The notes: generated by a model from the sequence alone, not told the origin. DNA of 14,906 nt from Flavobacteriales bacterium UBA7878 (GCA_002501205.1 DLRW01000038.1:1-14906), one strand, 5' to 3'. Counted from the first letter of the stretch, positions 1-7,494 are shown. Numbers and translations: made by a program.

Positions 1-7
1 CTGGCAA

Positions 8-463
8 ATGGAATTCGCCTTGAAGAAAAGCGACTTGATTCTTGAGCTGGCTTTAAAAGTTCTGTTTCTGGGCTTATCAATCTATTACCTGATCCAGGCT
101 AATTACATTTTTGGATTACTAATCTTGGTTCTGGTTTTATTGATTGGCCATAAGCCCCAGGTCTTTAAGCTCATTCGCGGTGATGCCTATGCTTTAAAAT
201 TGAGTGAAAGCGGCCTCGACATCAATTATCCGAAACAAGTTTATATAGCCTGGGAGAAAATGCAAAGCGTAGAAATGGATGTTCATGATAGACTGTTGAT
301 ATTGCATTACCATCATGCAGAACAGGAAAAGAAACAAGAAGTAAAACTGGATATGCTGAAAATTGAAGATAAGGATCAATTCTTTCGATTGATAAGCATA
401 TACCTCAGTCGACATCAAGAATATTATATACAGTTAATGGAAAATCAGAGCCCATGGAATTAA
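8..463 (+). CDS. Small two-helix membrane protein, possible PH-like cytosolic domain
   Basis: I do not recognise this gene with confidence. The 151-residue product begins with two adjacent hydrophobic stretches (about residues 10-30 and 32-48), which would form a helical hairpin in the inner membrane. A soluble remainder of about 100 residues is rich in alternating beta-like strands and charge (around 60-135). Two strands, a turn with a Trp (W82), more strands and a closing helix recall the membrane-anchored bacterial PH-like proteins, but no diagnostic motif settles this. The ATG at 8 is the first in the window. However, the frame stays open back to base 2, so the true start may lie outside, and no ribosome binding site can be judged. 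The last 10 bases overlap the start of the acetolactate decarboxylase gene in another frame, suggesting co-transcription. Confidence 0.7.
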   Translation: MEFALKKSDLILELALKVLFLGLSIYYLIQANYIFGLLILVLVLLIGHKPQVFKLIRGDAYALKLSESGLDINYPKQVYIAWEKMQSVEMDVHDRLLILHYHHAEQEKKQEVKLDMLKIEDKDQFFRLISIYLSRHQEYYIQLMENQSPWN

Positions 464-1236
464 GGCAAATCAGACTATATCAACTTGTTTCAAAATCTGC
501 TTTACTGCTGCTAATGCTTTTCCAATTAGGAGCTTGTCAAAATTCAAATAGCAGCTCAAAGTCTACGGAAAAGACGATAGCAAAGGAAGAAGGCATATCG
601 AATGCACCAGCATTAGACATTACCGCAGCCATGCGTAAAGTAATGTGGAAGGGAGAGCTGGAGGCCAAAATTCGTTTTGATAGCCTTAATCTGGATGACT
701 ATTATGGCCTGGGGCCCTTGGAAGGATTAGCCGGAGAGTTAATGATCTGGAATGGCAAAGTTTGGGTATCTCGTTTTGTAAGTGCCGATAGTATGCAAGT
801 GTATGAAGACAGTAGTTCTGGCGCCCCGTTTTTTGTTGCTTCCAGAGTTAAAAGCTGGCAAAAAATTGAGCTGCCATCTGAAGTAAAGGATATCCATTCC
901 CTGGAAAAATTCTTGAATGAGCAAGCTTATTTTTCCGGTCGGCCTTATGCCTTTCGATTAGAAGGCAGACTTCCTTTTGCTGATATCCACCTTCAAAACC
1001 TAAAGCCAGGCAGCAAGGTTTCCTCTCCTGAGGAGGCTCATGCCGGGCAGGCTAATTATCAACTTGAGAACATCGATGCGGATGTCCTGGGCTTCTATTC
1101 CAAAGAGCATCAGGGCGTTTTTACCCATCATGACTCCCATTTGCATATGCACCTATTATCCAAGGACCAACAGTGGATGGGGCATTTGGACTCCGCAAAT
1201 TTTAATCAGATTATTTTATTCATCCCAGAGAGCTAA
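454..1236 (+). CDS. Alpha-acetolactate decarboxylase, predicted lipoprotein
   Basis: This enzyme family converts 2-acetolactate to acetoin and CO2. The 260-residue product starts with a lipoprotein signal: a hydrophobic run at 15-25 and lipobox LGAC with the acceptor Cys at 28. A Ser/Lys-rich linker follows, and the decarboxylase domain runs from about 55 to the end. Family landmarks visible are a Gly-Glu after a hydrophobic turn (E95), the FRLEG segment (R168), and the metal site H231-x-H233-x10-H244 followed by LD. These correspond to the zinc ligands (HxH and a later His) and the active-site Glu and Arg of the Brevibacillus enzyme. The last catalytic Glu of that enzyme cannot be placed securely; E259 is the only late candidate. 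The HxH is preceded by extra histidines. Secreted family members are known, but a lipid anchor is less expected. Family call is strong; activity is inferred. No acetolactate synthase gene is in view. Confidence 0.85.
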   Translation: MELRQIRLYQLVSKSALLLLMLFQLGACQNSNSSSKSTEKTIAKEEGISNAPALDITAAMRKVMWKGELEAKIRFDSLNLDDYYGLGPLEGLAGELMIWNGKVWVSRFVSADSMQVYEDSSSGAPFFVASRVKSWQKIELPSEVKDIHSLEKFLNEQAYFSGRPYAFRLEGRLPFADIHLQNLKPGSKVSSPEEAHAGQANYQLENIDADVLGFYSKEHQGVFTHHDSHLHMHLLSKDQQWMGHLDSANFNQIILFIPES

Positions 1237-1276
1237 GATTTGATTTTGAGTATCTTGTAGTGGTAATTACAAAGGG

Positions 1277-1675
1277 ATGAAAGAAAGTGTTGAACTCCGA
1301 ATGATTTTTCCGGTTGGGGTGGAAGAATTGTTCGACTCTTGGTTGGATGGACCCAGGCATACTGCCATGACCGGTTCTCCTGCTACGGCCAGTGATGAGC
1401 CTGGTTTCGAGTTTCGAGCCTGGGAAGATTATATCCGCGGGCGAAATTTGGAAATAATACCCTACCGCAAAATTGTACAGAGCTGGCGAACCACCGATTT
1501 TTATCCGGAGGATGAAGATTCGCGGGTCGAATTGTATTTCAAATCGGTAGAAGGAGGCACCGAACTCCATTTACTCCACACCCATATTCCTGAGGGGCAA
1601 ACCCAGTATCTGCAAGGCTGGCAGGAGTTTTATTTTAAACCCATGCAGGCCTATTTTTCGGAGCGCAAGAAATAA
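1277..1675 (+). CDS. SRPBCC/AHSA1-family protein
   Basis: The 132-residue product matches the AHSA1 (activator of Hsp90 ATPase homologue 1-like) branch of the START/SRPBCC fold, a helix-grip domain with a hydrophobic cavity for a small ligand. Typical features are the N-terminal beta strand then an FDSWLD-like helix (19-24), the segment around FRAWEDYIRG (46-55), the IVQSWR strand (66-71), the VELYF strand (84-88) with a downstream GGTEL turn (93-97), and the C-terminal helix with GWQEFYFKPMQ (114-124). The whole protein is one domain, of normal family length, with no signal peptide. It begins 40 bases after the decarboxylase gene, with AAAGGG directly against the ATG. Ligand and role are unknown. 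In bacteria these proteins are often annotated as ATPase activators, but that name should not be read as function. Confidence 0.88.
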   Translation: MKESVELRMIFPVGVEELFDSWLDGPRHTAMTGSPATASDEPGFEFRAWEDYIRGRNLEIIPYRKIVQSWRTTDFYPEDEDSRVELYFKSVEGGTELHLLHTHIPEGQTQYLQGWQEFYFKPMQAYFSERKK

Positions 1676-1700
1676 GCTCAGAACAATAAATTCATTTTTT

Positions 1701-2243
1701 ATGGATCAAGCTTTACAAAGCATGATTGCTAATATGCCGGAGAAAACCGGTAAATCTTTGGAAGAGTGGAAGGCCATTCTTGTCCAGGCCAATTTGTCAA
1801 AGCATGGCGAAATGCTCAAATTTTTAAAAACGGAACATGGGGTGAGTCATGGTTTTGCCAATACTATTGTTAGCCTTTATCGCCAGGACTCTGAAGAGGA
1901 GGAAGATTTGGTGGCTTTGCAATATCGTGGGAAGGAAAACTTAAAACCTATTTACGAGGCCATTATGCAATATCTTCCAAGCTTGGGCGCTGATGTGAAA
2001 ATAGCTCCGAAGAAAGGCAGCGTTAGTATAATTCGCAAGCGACAATTCCTATTGATTAAGCCCGCCACTAAAAGTCGAATCGACCTGGGCTTTAAGTTTA
2101 AGGATCGGGAAATAGGATCTAGGTTAGGCACTTCAGGTCCCTTTGGCACCATGTGTAGCCATCGGGTAATACTAGAGTCGCCCGAAGAAGTAGATGATGA
2201 ATTAAAAAGCTGGATAATGGAAGCTTATTCCGAAAGCATTTAA
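1701..2243 (+). CDS. DUF4287-DUF5655 domain protein
   Basis: The 180-residue soluble protein has two parts. Residues 1-62 match the DUF4287 pattern: helices including KTGKSLEEWKAIL (15-27) and KTEHGVSHGFANTIVSLY (43-60). After an acidic linker (64-69), residues 73-178 match DUF5655: a helix PIYEAIMQYL (83-92), strands with the VSIIRKRQFLLIKPAT segment (108-123), RIDLGFKF (126-133), and a closing helix. This two-domain arrangement is familiar across Bacteroidota and other phyla, and its biochemical role is not established. The gene lies 25 bases after the AHSA1-family gene and is probably in the same transcript. Its stop codon overlaps by four bases the stop codon of the convergent oxidoreductase gene, so no intergenic terminator separates the two. 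Confidence 0.85.
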   Translation: MDQALQSMIANMPEKTGKSLEEWKAILVQANLSKHGEMLKFLKTEHGVSHGFANTIVSLYRQDSEEEEDLVALQYRGKENLKPIYEAIMQYLPSLGADVKIAPKKGSVSIIRKRQFLLIKPATKSRIDLGFKFKDREIGSRLGTSGPFGTMCSHRVILESPEEVDDELKSWIMEAYSESI

Positions 2244-2875
2244 ACTAATTCCTGAATCTTTTTCAGGTTTTCATCCAATTGCTCGCGCGATACAAAACCA
2301 CGCGCTAATAAATAGGCTTTGTCTTTATCTTGATACACCACGGTTGGGAAACCGGTGATGCCCCATTGCTTAACCACCTCAAATTCTTTTTGAACCAATT
2401 CCAGTCGTTCTTTGTCGACCATCAGCTTCATAAAGTCTTCGCTGTTCATCCCAAAGTCTTCGGCGCAGTGGCCAAAGGTAGCAGCCTGGGCAGGAGGCAA
2501 GCCTTCTTGATAAAAGGCTTCTTGCATGCGCTTGGCAAAGGCCATGGCATTATCCGGTTGATAGGTACGTAGAGTGGCCAGAGCCAGGGCACCAGGTAGA
2601 GAGCTCAATTGCGCTTCGCCTTTTTCCAGCATTTCATAAAAAGCAGCACTAAAAGGTCTACCACTCATTTCTTCCACACGCTTAAAACCCTCCTTAACGG
2701 CATCTGGTAAATCGCCGATAGCTCCTTCACGTTCGCCTAATACCATACCGCCGCTCATAATGCGGAAGTCGATACTGTCTTTATGGTCTTCATGAAATTG
2801 ATGCATGGTTTCGCTAAATCCATAGCACCATGAACAAAGAACATCAAACACATAATATACTACCGGTCTTTCCAT
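2240..2875 (-). CDS. DsbA-like cytoplasmic CSWC protein-disulfide oxidoreductase
   Basis: The 211-residue protein belongs to the thioredoxin-fold DsbA superfamily, closest by pattern to the predicted isomerases with a CSWCYGF active site (COG3531 type). Visible elements are the beta strand VVYYVFDVL (5-13), the redox motif C14-S-W-C17, a helical insertion (about 50-165), and the cis-proline loop GFP (175-177) before the return strand. No signal peptide precedes the first strand, so the enzyme should act in the cytoplasm, where thiol-disulfide exchange or isomer-type chemistry is expected rather than periplasmic oxidative folding. It follows xseB on the same strand after 76 bases that contain a well-formed promoter, so it may be transcribed both with xseAB and alone. 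Its 3' end overlaps the DUF4287-DUF5655 gene by four bases. The physiological substrate is unknown. Confidence 0.87.
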   Translation of the reverse strand: MERPVVYYVFDVLCSWCYGFSETMHQFHEDHKDSIDFRIMSGGMVLGEREGAIGDLPDAVKEGFKRVEEMSGRPFSAAFYEMLEKGEAQLSSLPGALALATLRTYQPDNAMAFAKRMQEAFYQEGLPPAQAATFGHCAEDFGMNSEDFMKLMVDKERLELVQKEFEVVKQWGITGFPTVVYQDKDKAYLLARGFVSREQLDENLKKIQELV

Positions 2876-2892
2876 GCTTCTAAATTGTGGCG

Positions 2893-2923
2893 CAAAATTA
2901 CATAAGTCTGCAGGCTCTGCAAT
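2893..2923 (-). promoter_or_regulatory. Bacteroidota-type promoter for the CSWC oxidoreductase gene
   Basis: Read on the minus strand, an exact TAnnTTTG box (TAATTTTG, at 2893-2900) is preceded after 19 bases by ATTG (2920-2923). This is the -33/-7 spacing reported for the primary sigma factor of Bacteroidota. The box ends 17 bases before the ATG at 2875, which gives a short leader. Seen in sequence; promoter activity is inferred. Confidence 0.6.
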
Positions 2924-2951
2924 CTTGATTGACTCTCTCTATGCGGCTATA

Positions 2952-3155
2952 TTAAAGGCCCAGGTCCTTGATTACAGTACCTACCTCTTTTTCAGTATCT
3001 CGCAATTTATCGTGACAAAATTTAAGCAGTTCAGAGGCGCGTTTCACCTTTTCACTCAAACTGTCTACCGATATTTCTTCATTCTGCAAGGCCGACATGA
3101 TCCTTTGCAATTCTTCAAAGGCTGATTCGTAATTGAGTTCTTGAGCTTCACTCAT
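2952..3155 (-). CDS. xseB: Exodeoxyribonuclease VII small subunit
   Basis: The 67-residue product has the XseB signature: an N-terminal YESAFEELQRIM stretch (9-20), a short linker with ISVDSLSEKVKRASELL (28-44), and a C-terminal helix. It forms a helical hairpin with coiled-coil character. Several copies assemble on the XseA large subunit to form exonuclease VII, which degrades single-stranded DNA from both ends into acid-insoluble, then acid-soluble oligonucleotides. It is slightly shorter than the E. coli protein (80 residues), which is common for the family. The start codon lies inside the end of xseA (8-base overlap), the usual translationally coupled arrangement of these two genes. A CSWC oxidoreductase gene follows on the same strand. 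Confidence 0.93.
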   Translation of the reverse strand: MSEAQELNYESAFEELQRIMSALQNEEISVDSLSEKVKRASELLKFCHDKLRDTEKEVGTVIKDLGL

Positions 3156-4533
3156 TTTTTAGAATTTTTACAATTTTAGATTCCAATTGCCCATCATGCA
3201 ATTGGGTTTGGAGTAGATCACCCTCTGCCAGGCCCTCTACTGTTTTTAGGCTTTGGGTACCCTTTCGGGTGATGGAATATCCCCGTTCTAAAGTACGTTT
3301 CGGTCTTAGGAGATCGAGGCGTTCGGAAAGGTTCAATAGATCTTTTTGAATACGTAGTAATTGCTGCTCCCCATCACGACTTAATTGAAGATTAAGATCC
3401 TGCAATTTCTCCCGCTGCCGACGAATTAAAGCGGGAGCTTGCTCCTTTAGTTGGCTCTGAAATCGCTCCAGGATTCTTTCATTTTCGCGAAGACCTTGTG
3501 CACTCAGGCGCACCAATGCTCCACCACTTAAATGAATCTCCCCCCTTTGCCGACGAATTTGACTAAGTGGTAAGAGTTGCAATTTCTCCCAAAAGGAGAG
3601 GAGGATTTGATCTTCTAATTTGATCAGGTCCTTGCATTTATGTTGCAGGAGCTCTGCCAATTGTTGTAGATCTCCTTCAAAGGCAGCCATCTTATCCAAA
3701 AGATAATCTGCAAGGGCTGTAGGGGTTTTATGTGCTTTTTGGGCCGTGAGGTCAATAACGGTCCAGTCGCTTTCATGGCCAATTCCCGTATGCACCGGAA
3801 TCGGGATTTCGGCTACGGTTCTACAAAGCTCCTCATCATTAAAGGCATCTAAATCCAGTTTAGAGCCACCGCCACGAATCAGTACAATGAGATCGTAATC
3901 TATATAAGGAATTTGTTTTAGGCGAGCATTAATCTGGCTGGCCGCTCCGCTGCCTTGCACTGGAACCGGGTAGAGGTCAGTTTGCAAGCAATAGCCAAAT
4001 TCATTTTCCTTGAGGTGCTGAACAAAGTCCTGATAGGCCGCCGCTTCAGCCGAACTAAGCACGGCAATGTTTTGGAAAACCACTTTTGGGCTCAGCTCTT
4101 TTTGTTTGTCGAGCAAGCCTTCAGCCTTCAATCGTTCCAGAGTCTGGCGTTTGCGTTTTTCCAATTCGCCCAGCATAAAGCTGAGATCCAAATCCTTAAT
4201 CAAAAGCTTAAGGCCGTATACAGGATGATAATCTACCTGCACCTGCATCACCAATTCCTGCCCGGCCTTTAAAAGCTGACGGACCTCCGGGCCATGCTTG
4301 GCCAGGATTTGCTCATAATCTAAAGCCCAAATTACTGCTTGAATAGAGGCCAAACGGTTGCCATCGCGCTCTTGCACCAGCTCTAAATACCAATGTCCGC
4401 TGGCGGCTTGCTTGATTTGGGCGATTTCGGCCTTGAGCCCAAAAAGCCGGTTTCCGATTTTCTCCTGAATAAGGTTTCGGATCGACTGACTGAGCGCCAG
4501 TAAAGTATAGACTTTAGAGTCGGGCTGTGACAT
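3148..4533 (-). CDS. xseA: Exodeoxyribonuclease VII large subunit
   Basis: This is the catalytic large subunit of exonuclease VII, a single-strand-specific DNA exonuclease used in mismatch and damage processing. From the chosen ATG the protein is 461 residues, close to E. coli XseA (456). It has an N-terminal OB-fold for single-stranded DNA (about 8-112) and a catalytic region with the RGGGSKLDL stretch (220-228) and the GIGHESDW motif (250-257) followed by a TPTALADYL segment. A long coiled-coil region then carries the XseB-binding part, with a C-terminal LERGYSI motif. The frame extends nine codons further up to a TTG at 4560, but the ATG at 4533 fits family length better and matches the usual start before an SxxVYTL-like strand. 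The gene diverges from the SulP permease gene. Confidence 0.94.
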   Translation of the reverse strand: MSQPDSKVYTLLALSQSIRNLIQEKIGNRLFGLKAEIAQIKQAASGHWYLELVQERDGNRLASIQAVIWALDYEQILAKHGPEVRQLLKAGQELVMQVQVDYHPVYGLKLLIKDLDLSFMLGELEKRKRQTLERLKAEGLLDKQKELSPKVVFQNIAVLSSAEAAAYQDFVQHLKENEFGYCLQTDLYPVPVQGSGAASQINARLKQIPYIDYDLIVLIRGGGSKLDLDAFNDEELCRTVAEIPIPVHTGIGHESDWTVIDLTAQKAHKTPTALADYLLDKMAAFEGDLQQLAELLQHKCKDLIKLEDQILLSFWEKLQLLPLSQIRRQRGEIHLSGGALVRLSAQGLRENERILERFQSQLKEQAPALIRRQREKLQDLNLQLSRDGEQQLLRIQKDLLNLSERLDLLRPKRTLERGYSITRKGTQSLKTVEGLAEGDLLQTQLHDGQLESKIVKILKNE

Positions 4534-4539
4534 TGGAGG

Positions 4540-4547
4540 CGAAGGTA
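4540..4547 (-). promoter_or_regulatory. Possible -7 box for xseA
   Basis: On the minus strand TACCTTCG differs from TAnnTTTG at one position. It sits 6 bases before the xseA ATG, which would give an almost leaderless transcript. No -33 element is evident. Weak call. Confidence 0.25.
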
Positions 4548-4613
4548 CTGCATATCCCAAGGAAATTTAAGATAGGAATAAGCTAAACAAGCTATTAACT
4601 TAAGGAATACTCG

Positions 4614-4621
4614 TACTTTTG
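4614..4621 (+). promoter_or_regulatory. -7 promoter box for the SulP gene
   Basis: TACTTTTG is an exact match to the Bacteroidota -7 consensus TAnnTTTG and lies 22 bases before the ATG at 4644. No TTG is present at the expected -33 spacing, so the match rests on the -7 box alone. Confidence 0.5.
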
Positions 4622-4643
4622 CCGCCTTTTATACAGAAGCTCC

Positions 4644-6236
4644 ATGCGCGAATTTATAGCCAAGCAGAAAGCCAATTTACGGAACGATGTTTTTAGCGGA
4701 TTAACCGTTGCCCTGGCCTTGGTGCCGGAGGCAGTTGCCTTTGCCTTTGTGGCGGGAGTTCCTCCACTGGTTGGACTTTATGCCGCTTTCATGATCGGAT
4801 TAATCACCTCCATTTTTGGTGGTCGTCCCGGGATGATTTCCGGTGCTACTGGCGCTTTGGCGGTGGTAATGGTTCATCTGGTGGCAGAAGGAAATGCCAT
4901 GGGAGGCGAAGGTTCCAATGCAGGATTGTACTACCTTTTTGCCACCGTCATCTTAATGGGCCTCATTCAAATGTTGGTGGGAGCTTTAAAGTTGGGCAAA
5001 TTCGTGCGCTTAATTCCCCATCCGGTAATGATGGGTTTTGTAAACGGACTCGCCATTGTTATCTTCTTGAGCCAGTTAGGCATGTTCAAACAAAGAGTAG
5101 CTGGTGAAAAGGTGTGGTTGCAGGGCAATGAAATGTACTGGATGATTGGCCTGGTGGCTTTAACCATGGCGATCATGCATTTCCTGCCCCGTTTAAATAA
5201 AAAGGTACCGGCAGGCTTAATCGCGATTTTAGCGGTTTCGGCCCTGGTAATTTTCGGTGGTCTGGATGTAGCCACGGTAGGTAGTTTTATTCGCAATGGT
5301 GGAGGTGACGGCCTGAAAGGAGGTTTACCCGAATTCCAATCCGAAATATTTACCGCTATTCCCCTCAATTGGGAAACCTTGCAATTTATCTTTCCCTATG
5401 CCCTAATATTAGCAGCCATTGGATTGATTGAATCCTTAATGACCCTCAATTTAATTGATGAGTTAACCGAAACTCGTGGTAATTCCAATCGGGAATGTTT
5501 GGCCCAGGGAGGCGCTAATATTATAACTGGATTATTCGGTGGAATGGGGGGCTGCGCCATGATTGGTCAGTCCATTATCAATATTAAAGGCGGCGGAAGA
5601 ACTCGCATTTCGGGTATTGTGGCGGCCTTAACCTTATTGGCCTTTATTCTCTTTGCTTCTCCGCTTATTGAACAAGTTCCTATTGCCGCCTTGGTAGGGG
5701 TAATGTTTATGGTAGTGATCGGCACCTTCGCCTGGAGTAGCTTCAGAATATTATTTAAGATTCCACTGAGCGATGCGATTGTATTAATCGCAGTTTCGGC
5801 ATTAACGGTAATCTTCGATTTGGCGGTGGCCGTGATGGCCGGAATTATTTTAAGTGCTTTGGTTTTCTCCTGGGAGAATGCCAAACGAATTCGCGCTCGC
5901 AAGCATGTGGAAGCCGATGGTACCAAGGTGTATGAAATTTGGGGACCCTTGTTTTTTGGCAGTATTAGCGCTTTTAAGTCCAAGTTCGATCCCGCGGGAG
6001 ATCCCGATAAGGTGGTATTGGATTTTATGGAATCTCGGGTATCAGATCACTCTGCCTTGGAAGCATTGTTTACCTTAGTAGAGAAGTACCAAAGTTTAGG
6101 TAAGGATATAAAAATTCGTCACCTGAGTACCGAATGTCAGCAATTGATGATTAAAGCCTCTCCTAAATTGGAGGCGGTAATTGAAGAGAATATTGATGAC
6201 CCTCGTTACCATGTGATGGCTCAGGTGATGTCGTAA
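4644..6236 (+). CDS. SulP-family inorganic anion permease with C-terminal STAS domain
   Basis: The 530-residue inner-membrane protein belongs to the SulP/SLC26 family, which moves sulfate, bicarbonate or related anions, often with Na+ or H+. A short cytosolic N-terminus leads to the transmembrane core from about residue 17. That core carries the family signature with VPEAVAFAFVAGVPP (27-41) and GLYAAF (44-49), then GATGALAVV (68-76) and many helices to about 415. The C-terminal STAS domain (about 425-525) has a strand reading YEIWGPLFFGS and a segment VVLDFMESRVSDHSA; the Ser after VSD is where regulated STAS domains are phosphorylated. Substrate cannot be told from sequence. The stop codon overlaps the start of the CvfB-like gene by one base (TAATG), so the two are translationally coupled. 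It diverges from xseA. Confidence 0.9.
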   Translation: MREFIAKQKANLRNDVFSGLTVALALVPEAVAFAFVAGVPPLVGLYAAFMIGLITSIFGGRPGMISGATGALAVVMVHLVAEGNAMGGEGSNAGLYYLFATVILMGLIQMLVGALKLGKFVRLIPHPVMMGFVNGLAIVIFLSQLGMFKQRVAGEKVWLQGNEMYWMIGLVALTMAIMHFLPRLNKKVPAGLIAILAVSALVIFGGLDVATVGSFIRNGGGDGLKGGLPEFQSEIFTAIPLNWETLQFIFPYALILAAIGLIESLMTLNLIDELTETRGNSNRECLAQGGANIITGLFGGMGGCAMIGQSIINIKGGGRTRISGIVAALTLLAFILFASPLIEQVPIAALVGVMFMVVIGTFAWSSFRILFKIPLSDAIVLIAVSALTVIFDLAVAVMAGIILSALVFSWENAKRIRARKHVEADGTKVYEIWGPLFFGSISAFKSKFDPAGDPDKVVLDFMESRVSDHSALEALFTLVEKYQSLGKDIKIRHLSTECQQLMIKASPKLEAVIEENIDDPRYHVMAQVMS

Positions 6237-7063
6237 TGGAATTAGGAAAAATCAATCAATTAAAGGCCGACCGTTTTACTCCTCAAGGCCTGTATTTAGT
6301 GGATGAGGAAGGCAATGAAGTGCTCTTACCAAATAGTCGCTTGCCTAAAAAGCCAGAATTGGGAACTCAGCTTGAGGCCTTTGTCTACCGCGATTCTCAA
6401 GAGCGACTCATCGCCACTTTGGAGCGTCCAACCGCACAAGTAGGGGAGATTGCCAGTTTGCAAGTAATGGATGTAGCGCCCTTTGGATATTTCCTCGATT
6501 GGGGATTAGACAAACAAGTTTTACTCCCTAAAAAAGAAGTGCACCACGAATTGAAAGTGGGCGATTTTGTGGGGGTATTCCTTTATGTAGATACCCTGAG
6601 TGAGCGTATTACCGCTTCTGCCCGATTGGAGCGCCATTTTAATCATCAGATCGATCACCTTAATGAGCAAGATGGGGTGCAAGCCACTATCTTACAGAAG
6701 GAACGCTTGGGTTATTTGCTAACCTTTGGCGATCGTTTTCATGGGATGATCTATGATAATGAGATCTTTACGCCTTTAAAACCTGGTCAAAAAGTAAAGG
6801 CCTATATCCGCAAATTGCGAGAAGACGGCAAGGTGGATCTCATCCTTCAACCTGAGGGCATGGACCATGTAGAGCCTAGTGCCAAGGCCATTCTCGAAAA
6901 ATTGGAGGCCGCCGGTGGATTCTTGCCCTTCCATGATAAATCCGACCCTCAGGCCATTCAAGCTGAATTTGGCATGAGTAAGAAAACCTTCAAAAAAGCG
7001 ATTGGCACCTTGTATCGCAAGGAGCTGGTTGTGATTGAGGAAGGGGGAGTGAGGAGGAAGTAA
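6236..7063 (+). CDS. CvfB-like S1-domain RNA-binding protein
   Basis: The 275-residue protein matches the CvfB/YitL family of proteins with S1-type RNA-binding domains and a C-terminal winged helix. The N-terminus (MELGKINQLKADRFTPQG) and the following LPNSRLP segment form the first OB-like domain. A second S1 domain spans about 70-135, with a GYFLDWG turn and KQVLLPKKEV. A third segment spans about 145-205, and a winged-helix domain spans about 222-275 with LPFHDKSDP and FGMSKKTFKKAIGTLYR. The Staphylococcus homologue affects virulence gene expression and binds RNA; the role here is unknown. Start choice is clear: the ATG shares one base with the SulP stop. The gene is followed by a repeat-filled region with no obvious terminator hairpin. 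Confidence 0.88.
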   Translation: MELGKINQLKADRFTPQGLYLVDEEGNEVLLPNSRLPKKPELGTQLEAFVYRDSQERLIATLERPTAQVGEIASLQVMDVAPFGYFLDWGLDKQVLLPKKEVHHELKVGDFVGVFLYVDTLSERITASARLERHFNHQIDHLNEQDGVQATILQKERLGYLLTFGDRFHGMIYDNEIFTPLKPGQKVKAYIRKLREDGKVDLILQPEGMDHVEPSAKAILEKLEAAGGFLPFHDKSDPQAIQAEFGMSKKTFKKAIGTLYRKELVVIEEGGVRRK

Positions 7064-7101
7064 CTTGGTATTTTCCTTTGAACATTGATTGGTTCTTCGA
7101 G

Positions 7102-7273
7102 AGACGGTAGATATTCGACAATAGACGATAGAGCTCTGATGGTCGATAGTCGTTGGTAGCTGGTAGTTTGTTTGAGACGATAGTAGATAGACTATAGACG
7201 GTAGATTTGATCAAAGTAGTAGTTGGAAGCTGTAAGCTGGTAGTATGTAGTTTGTAATTAGTAGTTGGTGGGA
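7102..7273 (+). repeat. Degenerate heptamer-periodic tract
   Basis: Much of this stretch can be cut into 7-base units. At 7102-7129 and 7175-7202 the units resemble AGACGAT (for example AGACGGT, AGACGAT, AGTAGAT, AGACTAT). At 7141-7168 and 7218-7273 they resemble GGTAGTT (GGTAGCT, GGTAGTT, TGTAGTT, AGTAGTT, GGTGGGA). The phase slips a few bases between blocks. The last two units run into the first copy of the 85-base element. Seen directly by hand alignment; function unknown. Confidence 0.75.
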
Positions 7274-7345
7274 TTGGGCTTCCAAGAGAATTAAGTTTTT
7301 AACTCTGTGGGCTCTAATCCTCCGTGCCTCTGTGTTGAAGCAATC
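7261..7345 (+). repeat. 85-base intergenic element, copy A
   Basis: The copy runs from the last heptamers through GGGCTTCCAAG, AAGTTTTTAACTCTGTG and CTCCGTGCCTCTGTG to GTTGAAGCAATC. By hand it matches copy B at 70 of 85 positions without gaps. On the minus strand it shows the CACAGAG/GCACGGAG motif that I recall from dispersed intergenic repeats in several bacterial phyla. Confidence 0.8.
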
Positions 7346-7373
7346 CAAGCTTAGGAGTTTTATAATTCTAACT

Positions 7374-7415
7374 AGCAATTAGTAGTTGGTCGATGGTAGT
7401 TTGTCGTTGGTAGGA
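7374..7415 (+). repeat. Heptamer tract before copy B
   Basis: Six consecutive 7-base units can be read: AGCAATT, AGTAGTT, GGTCGAT, GGTAGTT, TGTCGTT, GGTAGGA. The last two are the heptamer pair that opens the 85-base element. Confidence 0.75.
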
Positions 7416-7487
7416 TAGGGCTTTCAAACGAACTAAGTTTTTAGCTTTGTGAGCTTCAATCCTCAGCGCCCCTGTGTTGAAGCAATC
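7403..7487 (+). repeat. 85-base intergenic element, copy B
   Basis: Same length as copy A, with about 15 substitutions and no indel. It ends in the same CTGTGTTGAAGCAATC. Mismatches are mostly transitions, consistent with an old duplication. Confidence 0.8.
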
Positions 7488-7494
7488 ATCCTCC

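Noticed and set aside
2874..3125. Plus-strand 83-residue frame over xseB
   Set aside because: Antisense to xseB, whose product and overlap with xseA are clear; the frame shows no family resemblance.
4534..4560. TTG start adding nine residues to XseA
   Set aside because: The ATG at 4533 gives normal family length and the added residues (Pro-rich) do not resemble XseA N-termini.
5567..5983. Minus-strand 138-residue frame inside the SulP gene
   Set aside because: It lies wholly within a strongly conserved transporter and has the Ile/Ala/Thr-rich composition expected of an antisense shadow.
6990..7214. Minus-strand 74-residue frame as a gene
   Set aside because: It runs antisense over the end of the CvfB-like gene and into heptamer repeats; its Tyr/Ser/Leu-rich composition follows from the repeats.
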